The notes beneath the pieces are model-generated. The model saw only the letters and a program-made list of their open reading frames with translations. It did no database searches and had not been told where the DNA came from. A stretch of 64,000 nt of DNA from Henricia sp. BOLD:AAB3569 (taxonomy: Eukaryota; Echinodermata; Asteroidea; Spinulosida; Echinasteridae): contig JBBELK010000068.1 of NCBI GenBank assembly GCA_037783545.1, positions 2,232,001-2,296,000 on the forward strand. The letters run 5' to 3'. A program made the translations under genes and the position numbers. Below are positions 12,201-27,200 of this stretch, one piece after another (the first letter of the stretch is position 1; every line of letters begins with the position of its first letter).

Positions 12201-15200
12201 GGGATTAAAGGCAGAGGCTCGTCAATGCGCGCGTGAGGCCAAATTCGTGCCACGAAATATGCCTGCTTATTTCGTGGTACGAATTTGGCCTCGCGCACGC
12301 ATTGACGAGCCTGTGCCTTTAAGGATGTTAAAAAACAACCTGTGTGTAAGTCAGCTCAGTACCTCATCTAATTTCCGAGAAAACAACGAAAAATGCGATC
12401 TATGCATTCAATAATTTGTACAAATCCACCTTCCTGTTTAAGCTGGTTCACGTGCTGTACTGCATGGGAAACCGAGCCATATTGTAAAAAAACGTGCACA
12501 TAGTATGCATTTATATAGATTCGTCATTACATTGGACATTCTACAAATATTAACTGCAATGAGGGGCATCGTTAAGATTACAGGCCCAAAGTGATCTTGA
12601 AGCCATGACCATTTTGAAGAATATCTGGTTATCACACTAAACGAATGTTCATCAAGCTTTTGAAATGTGAATGTTTTGCAATTTTTGTTTTTGATTTTTC
12701 AGTGGATCCATCAATTCCAATGGAGATCACTACATTATCAGGCCACTTTATTCAGCATCAGATCAGGTAGGCATACAGGTGTAAAAATGTTTTTAAATTT
12801 AACCCACAATTTTGGAACATTTGGGGTTTTTCAAAATAGCATGAAATACATGTATCTGTCAAACGGAGTTTCAAAAGTTCAAGTGATGTGAAATGACCCT
12901 ATCTCTGCAGATTCTGAGACGGTGTACACCATACTTTTGGGAAGGGTCATTAATTGTTTCAGTTAATAGACATCAAAGTGAAATCTGCAAAATTAGTGCT
13001 ATGCATGAGACAACTTTCAGTTAATGCAAAAAGTGATACGCGTGGGATACATAGATGGGTCTTTCCACAGTAAAGGGGGCGTTTTGGCAACACAGACCAT
13101 ATTTTTCAGAAAATACCTTTGTCTGGTCTCACAATAGAAGAAATAAGTTTCAGTTGTTCTGAAGAGATAACTTAGGCCCCAAAAGAGTTACAAATAGTGT
13201 GACAACATGCCTTTCTAAAAACCCTGTGTACAAATTTCCAATATACGCTCGTAACCGAGACGGACACTTGTGTTACATTTTAGGCCGTCCCGGTTACAAG
13301 CATATATTGGAATTTTTGACGATATCCTTGAATATATATGGATTGAGAGCGCAAAATTTTAGAATGGTAGTGACAAAAATATGTCACATGATATGGTATC
13401 AAAATCTTAACACCCATGAGAAAAATGGGGGGCGTCAAAAATTTTATCTGGACACGCTCCTTTAACTTTTAATACCTACAGCAATGACTAAAAGTTGCCT
13501 TTGGTAATAAAAGAGTTCAACATTGCTATCCATTAAAGCAGTTCTTAATTTCACTTTTTTTTTTCTCTCTTTCAGATCAAACATGTTTTATATAAATTAG
13601 ATGATGATAATTCTACAGGCGAGACTGACCAACTTCGGGAGGAATTACTGACTAAAATAACCAAGTCCCATCAAAGAAGGGTGAGCATTAACCATACCTT
13701 TAATGGGTCTGTCCACGGTAATGGGGTACAATTCTGTAACATTCAAGATCTTAGGTCCCAGTTCACTTCAAATGTCTTAATTTTATCTTTAAATTATCAA
13801 GCTAAACTGAGGAAATAACTTTTTCACCAAGGAGTAAGAAAAATAGTCCTACAACATACATTTGTGAAAACCTCGTGCAAATTTTCCTATTACGCATGTA
13901 ACAAAGACGGAAAAAGATGTCACAAAATTGTCTGTCCATGTTACATGCGTAATAGGAAAATTTGTACACAAGCTTTTCAAAAATGTATGTTGTGGCAGCA
14001 ATTTGTTACTTTTTTGGGCAAAAGTTATCTCCTGAGAACAAAACAAGGACATTTCTTTAATTCTGAGATAGACTAAAGACATCTGAAATGAATTATTGAC
14101 TTATTTTTCAAATGTGCCCCATTACTGTGGACAGACCCTAATGTATGTTCTTTCAAATGATTGTTTCCAAAATTTAAACATGTTATTTTATATGTAGCCT
14201 TGTCCAAGGCGTTCATGGATAGTCTAGGGCATATTGTTCTGGCTTCACAAAATGCCTGCTATAGTGCTAGCTGTCCGTGCACTGCGCTTCTCTAACGTAA
14301 ACAGCAACCTCACGTGGCGATGAGTTTATGCAAATCACCTCCAACGATATGAACGCCTCGTGACTAGCGAGAAGGTGATTTTATGTTTTTCTTTATTTTT
14401 GCGCAATATTTCCAGCCCAGTATGCATGTATAGCTGGAGCTAAGTCACTGTACAACCACTTGACGCCTGAGGACGTGTAAACATATTCTGACAATGTATA
14501 GTCACAGGGGCGGTTGACAAGTCGAAACGTCAGCTTTGCCGCTGTCTTCCACGGTTGACGTGTAAACACATCCATTGTCCACTATTCATTTGTACACACC
14601 GTGTTTTGAACTTGAACCTGACTGTTGTAGACGGCCTGTCAGTGTAGCAAATCTCGCTCCGTGGGGGCCGCCTCGGAGTGTTGCAAAGTATGATCTTTTG
14701 GTGTAAGAAGATTCATACAATGAATGTAGAAATCACTCTCAAGAATCAGTATTTGTGGTACATGTATGACCCAGTCTTAACTTTTGGCCAATCACATTTG
14801 CCTTTACAAAATAAATTGTGGGTTTTTTTGCCAAAAGTAATCCCAGCGTAAACATGGCTGACGTAACAAATTTTAACCATAACTACTTTCAATCTGTAAT
14901 TGTTTCCACATTTCTGTTAATGTAGGTAAGGAGGAATGTGGATGATGAAGTCAAATATCTGGAACTCGGCCTCTTCTGCTCTGCAAGCATGGTAAGCCTC
15001 ATAGTTTTACATACAGTCAAGATACACCCCGTTTACACTCGATTCGCCTTTGCCGAATCAAACTCCGCAATTTCCAAAAAGGGGAGTTGAAGCCGGGTAA
15101 GCACTAAGTGTAAACGCAAAAGGTGAATTGAAAAAGGCGGATCAGACCCGGGTCTGATTCGCCTTTTTCAAGTCACCTTTGGGGTAGGGTTGAACCCCGC

Positions 15201-18200
15201 AATTGCGGGGTTGAACCCTGCAATCGTCAAGGTCGCTTGTAGTGTAAACGCTACCCGAATACAGATTCGGCAATTTGAGTGTCCTTGGGGCGGTGCCCGC
15301 AGTGTAGTAGATTTAATTAACCATTCTGGCACTAGTGCAGCAACACCTTACAGCTCACGCATGCGCTGCAGTTACATTTAGTGGTGACTTTTGCGGTTTC
15401 TGAAGCGAGTTGAAACGATTTGGGGTGTAGTGTAAACGAGGCAAATGTTCAGTTTTGTGGTCGCAAAAAAAACGCTGGATCTGTATCCACCTTTGCCGAT
15501 TCGAGTGTAAACATGGTGATAAAGAACACTATAATGAACATTGTTTATACATTTCCGCCGTGAAAATGGCCAGAGCGTGATCCAATTCCGTGGAAAGCAA
15601 GAGACAAATGCCTTTCCTTAGTCAACAACAAATGAAAACTAAAGTGAACCTGTATGTTTACCTGCTACTGATGTTAATACACACACCCAGTTTATCACAT
15701 GTTGAAATTAACTTTACAGTTTTATGCGGAGGTTGTTTTTATGCGTGAAGGACAGATAATCAATAAAATTGACCAAAAATGCAATTTTTTTATATGCATT
15801 TTTTAACAATTTCTTGAAAATGTGATGGCACAGTGTGCCCAGTCAAATTTATTCTTGTATGTTGCAACCCCGAGTGAATTTTGTTTTCAGTGTCGGGTAA
15901 TTTACTGTTCAAAGGTAAGAAAGCGCATATTTTATGAATATTTCACATCCCTATATTAGTAATCCTTTACTCAGTGTGTGCTACGGTATGACTCGACCCT
16001 TTGAGTTTTAACTCCAATGAATCTGTGCTTTTCATGCTCCAAGCTGCCTGCATTGTGTTGCCATTTTTGCGATGGCTTGTGAGGCATAGCAACAGTGGGC
16101 AAGGTGAATTGGGCAATATCAGAACTATGAATTACAAAACACAAACAAATTCTTAATTCAGGATGTCTGTTCCCAAAATTTCCAATTTGAGTTGACCAAC
16201 CATATTCTCTTGCAGATCAGTAGATACGGAGGGCAGAACTCAGCTTTTCTACAAGCACTGGATATAGTCAACCAGGCAGACATAGTAAGTGCTATATACC
16301 TCATACATTGACTGGTTAAAGATAGTATACATGATTGGTAAACTGTTACAAATAGTTTTATCCCCCTGTGTGATTGAAGATATGCATGATTAAAACCAAC
16401 CTGAGCAAAAACCAGCTCCGTACTTCGTCTAACTTTTAAAAAAACGGTCAAAAAAGGGTTTGCAGTCATTTCGCCCCAAAACCACTTCGCCCTGAACCAC
16501 GGCCTGTGCATGAAGTGGTTTTGGGGCGAAGTGGCATTAGGGCGAAGTAATTTGGGGCGAAATGGTTTTGGGGCGAATTGAATTTTCGTCTCATGAGACG
16601 AAAACTAATTGTTTTACTTATTTCTCAAAGACTATCACTTCAGACAAAACCATTTCAGGGGAAGTTTTCTACGGTCATCATGTTTATATTGTGTAAGTTA
16701 GGCTTAAATCTGTGAACATTTCTGATTTTCGAGCTTACCAATGATGTATACTGCCTTTAAAAGTAGATCATGCGACATATCACACAACCATTTCCGTGCG
16801 CAAGTGAAAAAAGTGCTTTTGTAAATTTGTGCAATGGACTTGGGATTGGTCCCCTTAAATCAGCAAACCTAACACCACTGGTCTTGGTTTTTCTTGTGGG
16901 AACATCTCAAGTCTTTGTTAATGACCTTGGAACTGGATGACCTGGAGAGACGAAAAAGAACCAAAGTCATCCTTCACATGCTGAACAGAGCAGTAATCGG
17001 GCGTGCCTTGGGTGTTACGCTGAGCGTGCAAATCTGTGAGCAGAAAAAGACGGTCACGTGGAGGGCGGAAGGGGCTAGCTAATCTTTCCGAAAAGCTAAT
17101 AGCAAACAAAGGACATGTCAAATTGACCTCTCATGCTCCTTGATCCTGTTTTGCATCTTCCATTTGTTGGCGCAAGTTAATGTTAGCTTTGTTTACAAAA
17201 CAAGCCCCTGTTCACTCAGACGTGAAATTATCAACATGATGTAAACGTTAATGAAAACATGAAACTTATGTCTACCGATATGTGTGAGCCAATTTTCTAA
17301 ATAAACTCCTCAAAAAAAGTTCGGAAAGTCAAGTTTGACGGACGATTTCTCTCTTGTTACTAAATCATTTCCCTTGAATTTGGTATCATTGGAAAGCCCT
17401 GTTATTCCTCTTTACAGTGATGTGTCATTTGTTATGATTAATCAATTGGGTGATGTGCAGTAAAGCGGAATACAGGGGTGGGTGGAAAGTGAAATGTCAC
17501 AAAATTCACTGCTATTGTGATGCAGTGCATTCCCCTTTTGCTTGGAGGATGGGAATGTGTCAATGCACTTTTGGACAATAGCAATGCATTTTGTGATATT
17601 TCACTTTACACCCACCCCCGTATTCAGCTGTGCTGCACATCTTAATCATAACAAATGACACATCATCGTAAAGAGGAATAACGGGGCTTTCCAATGATAT
17701 AAAATTCAAGGAAAATTATTATTAACAAGAGAGAAATCGTCGGTCAAACTTGACTTTCCGAACTTTGTTTGAAGAGTTTATAATGCAATTTCAATTTACA
17801 ATTTGATGAGTGTATACTTTTTTTGATACACCCTGTAGTTCATGATTCAATCCCATTGGTTTTTTTCTCGGTGCAGTTTTTCCGACCAATGAACATCCGT
17901 CTAGTGGTGACGTACATCGAGCTATGGGATGCAGGCGGTGATCGCATTGCTGTCTCTGGTAACCTTCATGCTACTCTCAACAACTTCCAAGACTACCTCA
18001 CGAGACCCAATGATACCTCGAGCATGGAGTATGATGCAGCGCATCTAATTCTGTAAGTTTCCTCTTTGGGAAAGTAACACATTTACACCAGAGAAATTAA
18101 ATAACCAAATTGTCAGTGATTCCACGAAGTGACGAATATGCCAAAAGTGGGATATTTTTGCAGTTTCTGTTTTTGGCAATTTTTGGCCATTTTTGCATAT

Positions 18201-21200
18201 AAAATAATGCCCTCGGCATATATGTGACCCGCTCTGCGAAAAATGCCCTTAAGTCGTGCAGGCTAGGTCGAGAATTACAAAAACTCGGTTTGACACTTAA
18301 TTTCTATTTTTGTAGGGGTACCAATGTTGTTGGGTCACTGTCCTACTACGGCACTGCCAGACAGAACTCGATTTGCACAGAGAAAGCTGTTTCCCTCTCC
18401 CAGGTAAGGCCTAACTCTTGTGTGAGCGTAGTAACCTGATGCCCATATATGCTAAAGCAGCCACAGTGTTTGAATATTTCACATCTATGGGTAACATAGA
18501 AATAACAGCAAATAAACATTAACGTATAAAAATGTTGAATAAAAGCATGTAGAAAATATCCAGTCGCAAAGCATGGACTTGTGCAATTCTAGTTGCCCAG
18601 CCTTGTGACATCATAGCATGCACAATCTGTGCTTGCTTATACTAGCTTACCTGCTTACTGTTTCTTGTGCGTGACGGTCCGGCGAACTCCATTGATTGGC
18701 TGGCAGCTGTCGTGATGTCGGGGAAAACGTGTTGTTTGTTGGCCCCTCTTCGTAAACAAAGTTCCCGATGATTTGCTTTAATATTCCTTTAATTTAATTG
18801 TCAACATTCATAAAAGGTACATATAATAGTGTGTGTACTTTATTTGAAACTAAATTGGTTCTTATGCCCTGTATTTTAGTCGCAACATTAAAATAAATCG
18901 TGCGGTGATTTGACCGCCGGCAGTTTGCCGAGGTGAAGAGTGCCCCATATTTACCAATACCAATTTTCTACTTGGAGAACATTAGATTAGGACATCCTAA
19001 TGTGGGAGAACGCACGTCCCGTGTGCAATGAATGGACTGGTTATACAAGTCTATTTGTGTATTTTGCTTTCCCTCCAAAATGTATCAATTTTGAGTCGAA
19101 GCACTGCATACAAAATGTAAACAGAGTGTTCTTGCGCAAGGGGAGTAGTTCCTCGAACTTTGTTAATTTGCGATGTCTTTTATAAAAACAAGCAAACTTC
19201 CCTTTCCGATGTTGTAATTTTGTGAGTTTGAACTAGAGTTCGTGACAACTTAATTTGGGTGTGCATAGAAAAAGAGTATTTTAAGTCCGCGTACGAATAC
19301 GGTAGCAAAGTGGACACATCGACCGTGGGAATGTGGGGAATCGCGCGATGATCGTTTCGCTGCAGTAACAAGGAAAAGACGTTAGACAAAATGACAGAGT
19401 AAAACACCAACAAGGGCCCAATTCCTCCGGAGCTTGTGACAATCGACAGCCTACATGTATCTTAGGACAACACACCCAGGGACTTTTATACGGGGACTTT
19501 TGTATGCTTTTGTATACAAGGACTTTTGATTTCGTACACCAGATTGTAAACCAGAATTTTGTATGCCAGGAATCTTGCTATTTCGAGATGAAGTTGTGTC
19601 ACTCACCAGCCCATCTGCAGTGTGAATAAAATAAGGGAGAATAACTGAATCAACTAAAGAATAGACTGATTTTCTTCTCATTTTGGTGTACAAATTGTAT
19701 TTAATGTTCTGCACACGCCGTCCCAAATATAACATTGGTGGCCGACCCCCCCTCAGTTGCGGCGACGCGGCATATACCACGACACTAACTTTATTGCAAT
19801 CCACCTCCGAAACATAATGGCATCACAGCTTGTATACATACATGCTTTCCTTTTGCCAGACAAACCATCTGACACTCCCAAAACGCGATGCCATCATTGT
19901 TTTAATAGGCCTGTTGCCATATGTGTATGTTTCTATACATGTACCCACTTTTCAGTGGATCAATTGACCTCCGTATACTCTGAATTGAGAATCTGTTATG
20001 TGTTTGTACGTCAGTGCTTCGGATAGCATGGAGTTGCGCGTTTGAGGCTACATGCACCAGACGTGCGTGATACTTTGTGGACGGGTGTGATAACCTGCTT
20101 CAAATTTTTTTTTAAAACCTTGCAGCAGGCACGCCTGGAAACCCCTCTGCAGCATGTCTAAATTAAAGAGTGGTTTGCAATTGTTCTGCTTAACATCTTT
20201 CGTTTGTGGAGCTCAGTTCTAAATACAATGTATTAGGCCTACAACAGTTGCTAATGGCTTAACTCAATCACAGTACCGAACCTACACGGTGTTGTAATCC
20301 GTCATATTCCGTTCTACCCTTCCACTCCATAGGACTTTGACGCATCTGTAACACCTGCTATACTTGCCCATGTCTTGGCTCATAATCTGTACATCTACAA
20401 TGACGATTTCTACAACAGAGGATCCACAAGTGAGTTTTCATCCCATTGATGTACTGTGTAAAATGGTATCTTTGTGAGAGAAATTGCCAACTGAAGGTGT
20501 TTTTCTTTTTTGAAAAATTGTCTGCAGACAATTTTTTTACCATTTATTCAACACAAAAACTATGCATGTATTTTTAAGGTTTTCGTAAGCATTACTGCAT
20601 CTATGTGGCTGCATGAAATTTCTACAAGGCAGTTCATCTACGTTATTCTTCAGTAATGTAATGTTGTCTTGTTCTTTAAAGTTTTCCAATCATGTAATCT
20701 GTATTTAAAGGCACAGGCTCGTCAGCAATGCGCGCGCGCCAAATTCGTGACACAAAATACGCAGCGTCACGCCTTTGCTATGGAGCTGCATATTTGGTAG
20801 CTCGAATTTGGCGCTCGTGCATTGCTGACGAGCCTGTGCCTTTAATGTGTTCAGATAGACCTGGAATCCTAAAAACCTCCTACAGTACAAGTACAGTGTA
20901 TGTAAACCAATATTTCATATTTCCTGTTGCAGGATGTTCATGTGGGGGAGCAGCATCAGCCTGTATCATGTACCAACGTCCCGTGTAAGTAATAGTGTTT
21001 ATTTTTTGTTTAATACAGGAAATAGTTAAAAAAATCAGGGTGTCACTCCATATGCCGGTATGAACCCATATGTATTCTTACTGAGCGTGATCCAAAACTG
21101 GTAAACACTGGATGAAGACTTCAAAATTTCTTTAATTAATCAAATAATACCTCGATCTGTAAAGAAATGTCCATATCTTACAATAATATAACAAAAATTA

Positions 21201-24200
21201 ACAGAATAAATTTGACTGGGCACACTGTGCCACCACATTTGTTTTTTTTGTCAATTTTATTGATTATCTGCCCCTCACGCATAAAAACAACCTCCGCATA
21301 AAACTGTGAAGTAAATTTCAACATCAGTAGAAGGTAAACAAACGGGTTCACTTTAGTTTTTATTTGTTGTTGACTAAAGAAAGGCATTTGTCTCTTGATT
21401 TCCGTTCCTCACGCTCTGCTCATAAAAATAGGCCTCCTATATTTGCCTCCTGCTTTTGGACGCAAAAAACACCCCCTAACCCCAAAATTTGAATGCATTT
21501 GCAAAAGCGGTGCGGGGTCACTAATCAAAGAATATCGTCGCAGCATTTCCGGTTCCTAAAGTTGTGCCCGTAGTCTCATTCGCCGCAATATTTACAGGAT
21601 ATATGGCTGTTTATTTAGAAAGGAAAACGTAAGAGGGCCTTTTTGCAGGAGCATATGTGTTCTGAAGGGGGGCTTATTTGCTCTTTTGCGTGCAGAATGC
21701 AAAAGAGCATGATTTCACATAAGGAAATCTTTGTTTCTCTCCTTCATTTCAGCGACTGGAACCCCAAACCACCCAGCGAGTTCTCCCAGTGTAGCATCCA
21801 GGCTTTTGATGACCACTTGAGGGCGGGCTTCTATCCTTGTCTCTTCAACATACCAGCACCAGCTCAAGTAAAAACCAAAATCTTTCTTCTAGGTTTGCAC
21901 TTGAATGTTATTTTAAAATGTTATGACTTGTGCCTGGGACCCTCTGCACCCTTGGTGCATTATAAGGAGTGTTTTTGAACCCACCCCCTCCCCCTTTTTC
22001 CCATGGGTGTTGAGATTTTGATGCCATGTTATTTGTCGTATTTTTCTCATTACCATTCTGAAATTTCGCATTCTCAATCCGTTTATTTGTAAACTAATTT
22101 ATCTGGTTCCATAAAGCAGTGCAGTAATTACACCAACCAGCTTTATTTTTGCTTACATATCCAAATTAGGGATTGCAAATTTTCTGGATTTTTTTTCGTG
22201 GATAGTATATTGGGGAGGTATTTTATAGGATTGTTAGGTAAGAACAAAATCCATTTTCTGGAAAAATCTAAACACCTTCCTTTAACAGAGAAATTGCTCA
22301 AGGCAAAATGAGTCAAATGTCGCACAGTTTTTGCGACTCAAACCAGAAATCAGCGGTGGATCCAGGCCCATAAAAATCAAAAATAAAATGGACATTCGGG
22401 GCAGTTCCCAATTACTGCCTGAAATATTTGGTTACCTTCTTGAATTTTCATTGTATTGTGTGTTTTATTGATCCTGGATGAGCCTTTGATTTCTGGTTTG
22501 GGTCGCAAAAGTGGGTAACATTTGTATGTATAGAAGCTTTTGGAATTTGTTTTAAGAAGAAATGGATTTCGTTCTAACCTAACAATCATATAACATGGCT
22601 CCCCAAAATACTATCCATGGGAAGAAAACAGGAAATTTGCAATCACCAATTTGGATGTGGAAGCAAAAAGGTTGGTGTAATCACTGCACTGCTTTATATA
22701 ACCGGATAAGTTAGTTTACAATACGCGATATCCTTGAAAATGTACGGATTGAGAGCACAAAATGTCAAAATGGTATTGAGAAAAATATGACAAATGATAT
22801 GGTATCAAACTCTCAACACCCATGGGAAAAATGGGGATTCAAAAATGTGTTATGGACTAAACTGTTTATAATAAAATGCGTTAATTTTGCGTTAATCGCC
22901 GCATGAAAATTTGCTTCTCGTCAGGGGAAATTAGTTAATTGTTTATAAAATCTTTTCTCCACATTTTACCTGAGCAGCTGGTGTCATTTGGAACCTGTGG
23001 TAATGGAGTAGTCGAGGCTTCTGAAACTTGTGACTGTGGGACGCCTGAGGTAAGACTTTGGTCAATCAGGGACTTTTTACCATTGAATAGGTCCAAGGTT
23101 TTTAAAGATAGATTACATGATTGGAAAACTTTTAAAAACGGGAACAACTATATCTTAATCTAGGATTAAGATTGACCAAGATTCACAGAATTTTATCGTT
23201 CAAGCAAACTGCCTGGATGAAGTCGTACATTGACAAAAACACTCAGCTACGCAAGGAATCAAAATCGGATCACATAACTGAAGAATAATGTTGATAAACT
23301 GCATTGTAGAAATTTCAGCCACATAGATAAGTCTTTCCATGGTAAAGGGGGCATTTTGGCAACACGGACCATATTTTCCAGAAAATACCTTTGTCTAGTC
23401 TCAAAATAAAAGGAAATCAATTTCAGTTGTTCTGAAGAGATATAACTTAGGCCCAAAAATGGTTACAAATACACATGTAAAGTTTATGTACAGCGTGTTT
23501 AGTTTAAACACCTACTTAATAAACAATATTATATGGGCGAAAACGCTGATGAATAATTCAGTCTTTGGCAAGACGATGGAAAATGTGCGTAATCGACTAA
23601 ACTCAGAGCTATATAGTCAGATTAGAAGACGAAAAGAAGCTTTCTAAAATGTGCTCGTTACTAAATTATGAATCTACTACCGTCTTTGAAGACTGCAAAT
23701 TGGCCATGGTCAACATGTACAGAACAAAGACGACTCTCGACAAGCCAATATCTACTGCGGCATGACTATCCTTGACTCGTCGAAAACGTTAATGTACGAC
23801 TTTTATTACAATCATTTGAAGACTAAGTACAAAGATAACGCGAGCCTGGTGTACACCGACACCCTTCTCTTGGAAATTAAAACGAACGACGTATACGCCG
23901 ACATGGCCAAGTATAAGTACTTATACGATTACGAGCGTATATTGGAAATTAGCACACAAAACATTTGTAAGCAATTTTTCAACGGCCTAAAATGTCCCGG
24001 CCTTTACTGTGGAAACACCCAGATGCAGTAATACTTCAGAAAACCTTAAAAATCCATGCATGGTTTTTGTGTTGAATGAATGGTAAAACAATTGTCTGCA
24101 GATAACTTCTTTTCAAAAAAAAAAGCACATTCGTTTGGAAATTTCGCCCACAAAAGTACCATTTTACATGTGATGTTTGTTACCATTGCTATCAACACTT

Positions 24201-27200
24201 TTAGTCTGGTTTTTCTTGTCAACCCGCGAAGTAAAATTTTGGTAACTGCAAATGTTGTATTGGGTACCCATAAGCTTATATAGCTTATTAAATGTCCAGT
24301 GCTGACAAGGCTGAGGATTCTCATGGCTGCATTGTGCAAGTGCTGAATTTGTGTAACTCGGTTTTCTTTGCAGGAATGCAGCAATGACCCTTGCTGTGAC
24401 CCCATGACCTGCCAGCTGACCTCAGGAAGTCAGTGTGATGGAGGAGAATGCTGCAATAACTGTATGGTATGTTTATGTGAGAAAGTTGTATACAACTGAA
24501 TTGTTGCCTGCTGTAAAGGGGTCCATGGTATTTTGTACACCTGAGGGCACAAATATGGCACCTGATTCTGTCAGGATCATGTATCTGGGTTTTGATCTGG
24601 ATTGGATCATGATCCTGGGAGCATTTACATTTAGTCTGTGATCCGTAACTGAAGCTGAACTTGTGTCAGTCTTCCGGCTTTTTCTTATTTTGGAGAAGAA
24701 GAAAATCCGGCAAAGTAAACGGCCGGAAATGCCGTTAAGGAGCATATATTTGCAACTCTTCAAGTCCAAAAACAAACGTGGAAAATTGTCTCACTTAATT
24801 ATACTGATCAACGATGTGTGGATATGTCATGTATGTACAGCCTATGTATGTACATGTATGTATGTACATGTATGTACCTACACACACGTAGCACGTTTTC
24901 CCAATGATTTGCACACATGCAGTATGTCTGTATCCTGGCCGTAATCATTCACGGCTAAAGTACTGCGAAACCAGACTATGGATCAGAAGACGCTGTATCC
25001 ATACAGCAGTGGTTAGATCACATACATACTGTCAACAGTACAGTGTACTGTGCTGGAGAGTCCATGTGCAAATATACATGCAGTTATGATAGTGGCCGTA
25101 GATTTTTGTTTTTCCGGCCGCTGCTGGCATTCCTGAAGTGTAAATAGTGTTAAAGATGCTTAAATAGGTTTGAATTTTTGACCCATTTTTAGTAATTAGG
25201 TCTTCTCTGACATTTAATTACTAGCATGTTTTAATGAATGAAGATCGTTTGCAATGCTTTGCGATGATTGTAAACCAATTATGTTATTTTTTTATCTTTT
25301 GTACAGTTTGTGCCGGAGAACACTCCATGTCGAGAGAGCATTAATGAGTGTGATGTCACGGAAGTCTGCACTGGTACATCAGGCACAGTAAGTTTGCCTC
25401 ATTTGCATATATGCCTTAAGTGGTGTTCGAATAGCTTACACCAAATTACATCAGGTTTACAATGGGGAAGCTCCCAGAAGATACAAAACGAACGCCATGG
25501 GCCTTCGCTTTGAATTCTTGGAACACAGGTCAAAGGTTGTTGGCATGCAGGCGGGACTTTTATATACACTGTTATTGTTTGACTCTAGGGAAAAATCTAA
25601 GCCAGCACGCGAAAATAGTTGTCCTAAAGGTAACGTTAAACGTTGACAATGCCAACAGACATCTACTGATTTTAAGGTAAATGCATGTACACCCCCACTC
25701 CCTCACATTTTTGTCACAAATCTGTGCTTTTCTTCGTACTAGCGTTGCGATTCCAAATTGTCCGTCATGTTTGCAACTGCCGCACGGTTACCAGGTGACG
25801 TCATTACACCAAGCCTTACAGCACAGACCCTGTTGCGAGTTGGGGCAGTGGTGTCAGCCACCGGGGCAGACACGTGTATCACATGATGGCAAAAGGAACG
25901 CTTTGGTGTTACACGGTGTAAGCATCTCGAAGGCCACGGTTATACGACACAATTTGAACAACAGCTGTTTTCAACTATAGACAGAGAAATAGCCCCAGGT
26001 TTCAGTGCCCCCAGAGTCTCCCCTTTGAGTCCCTGTGTATACATTTTATGTGCGGTGCATGTCATACAGTTAAATGGTGGGTTTTCTCAGACAGATGGCT
26101 AGTAACCACTGGACTTGGGGGGAATAGTTTCCTGCCAGGAAAGTTACATGGGCTAACTCTCCGCACTGGATGTATGGTTTAAAAAGTTACTCAATGGCTA
26201 AGTGAGTTTTGGGCTGGATTCACACCGACACTTTGCACGCGTATATTTCACGCGTGTTGCTTTGAGCAAATGCGGTGTGCGGGATATTTTTAGTGAAACG
26301 ACACACTGAAAATCACAGAATCAACTTGGACGGAAAGTGTTTTTAGTAATTCTGTGATTTTCAGTGCGCCATTTCACTCCCTTCCCTGGCCCTCCACGCC
26401 ACTTTTTCTCAAAGCGAAGCGCATTAAATTAATCTCACGAAAAGACGGGCCTTATAAAGTTTTTGTTTGACATAATTGGAATAGAATCCTCATTTATTTC
26501 TTTGTATCTTCCACAGTGTCCAAAGAACATCTTCAAGCAAGATGGCACATCATGTAAAAATGACACGGTGAGTACGGTGGTTTTTTATTGCTTTATTAGC
26601 ACTGAGATACAATGTAGTTAAATGCATAGTAAAGAGTTGATTCACACTGGGACTTTTCGTGTGTAAATGTGATGCATGTCGCTTTCAGAAAAAGCGACAT
26701 GGAGTAAAACAACGCTCTGAAAGTAACTGGTTAAAAAACACTTCACGCCGAAATTGAATCTATGGTTTCAGTGCGTCGTTTTACTCCAAATTCACTGCAC
26801 ACTGCTTTTTATGAAAGCAACACATGTCACATTTATGCACGAAAAGGCCGTCTGAATCCACCCTGAGGTGGTTTGTAGAGCTTTGACAGATTTAATCCCC
26901 TGCAGATGACCGATTGATCACGTTCACAGACGCCATCTTCGTAGGAAAAAATGCCACTGCGTATTAAACGCTATCAACTACGCACACGCAGACGCTGTAA
27001 CATGTTCCAAATACGCGCGGTTTTTGCTCGAAATTTGTTCGAAATACGGCGTTGCCAATGCGCGTCACAAAAAAAAAAGCTCAAAATTCAGATGCACATG
27101 GCGATTTGTAGGAAGTGACGTCATTTGAACATGATCAATAGATTTCAGAAATAAGTTATAGAGCATAATAAGTACCTCTGACTCACCGGGCAGATGCTCT

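Noticed and set aside
16509..16600. CRISPR-like array of 16-bp units
   Set aside because: Units are degenerate and contiguous without spacers, and the context is a eukaryotic dispersed repeat.
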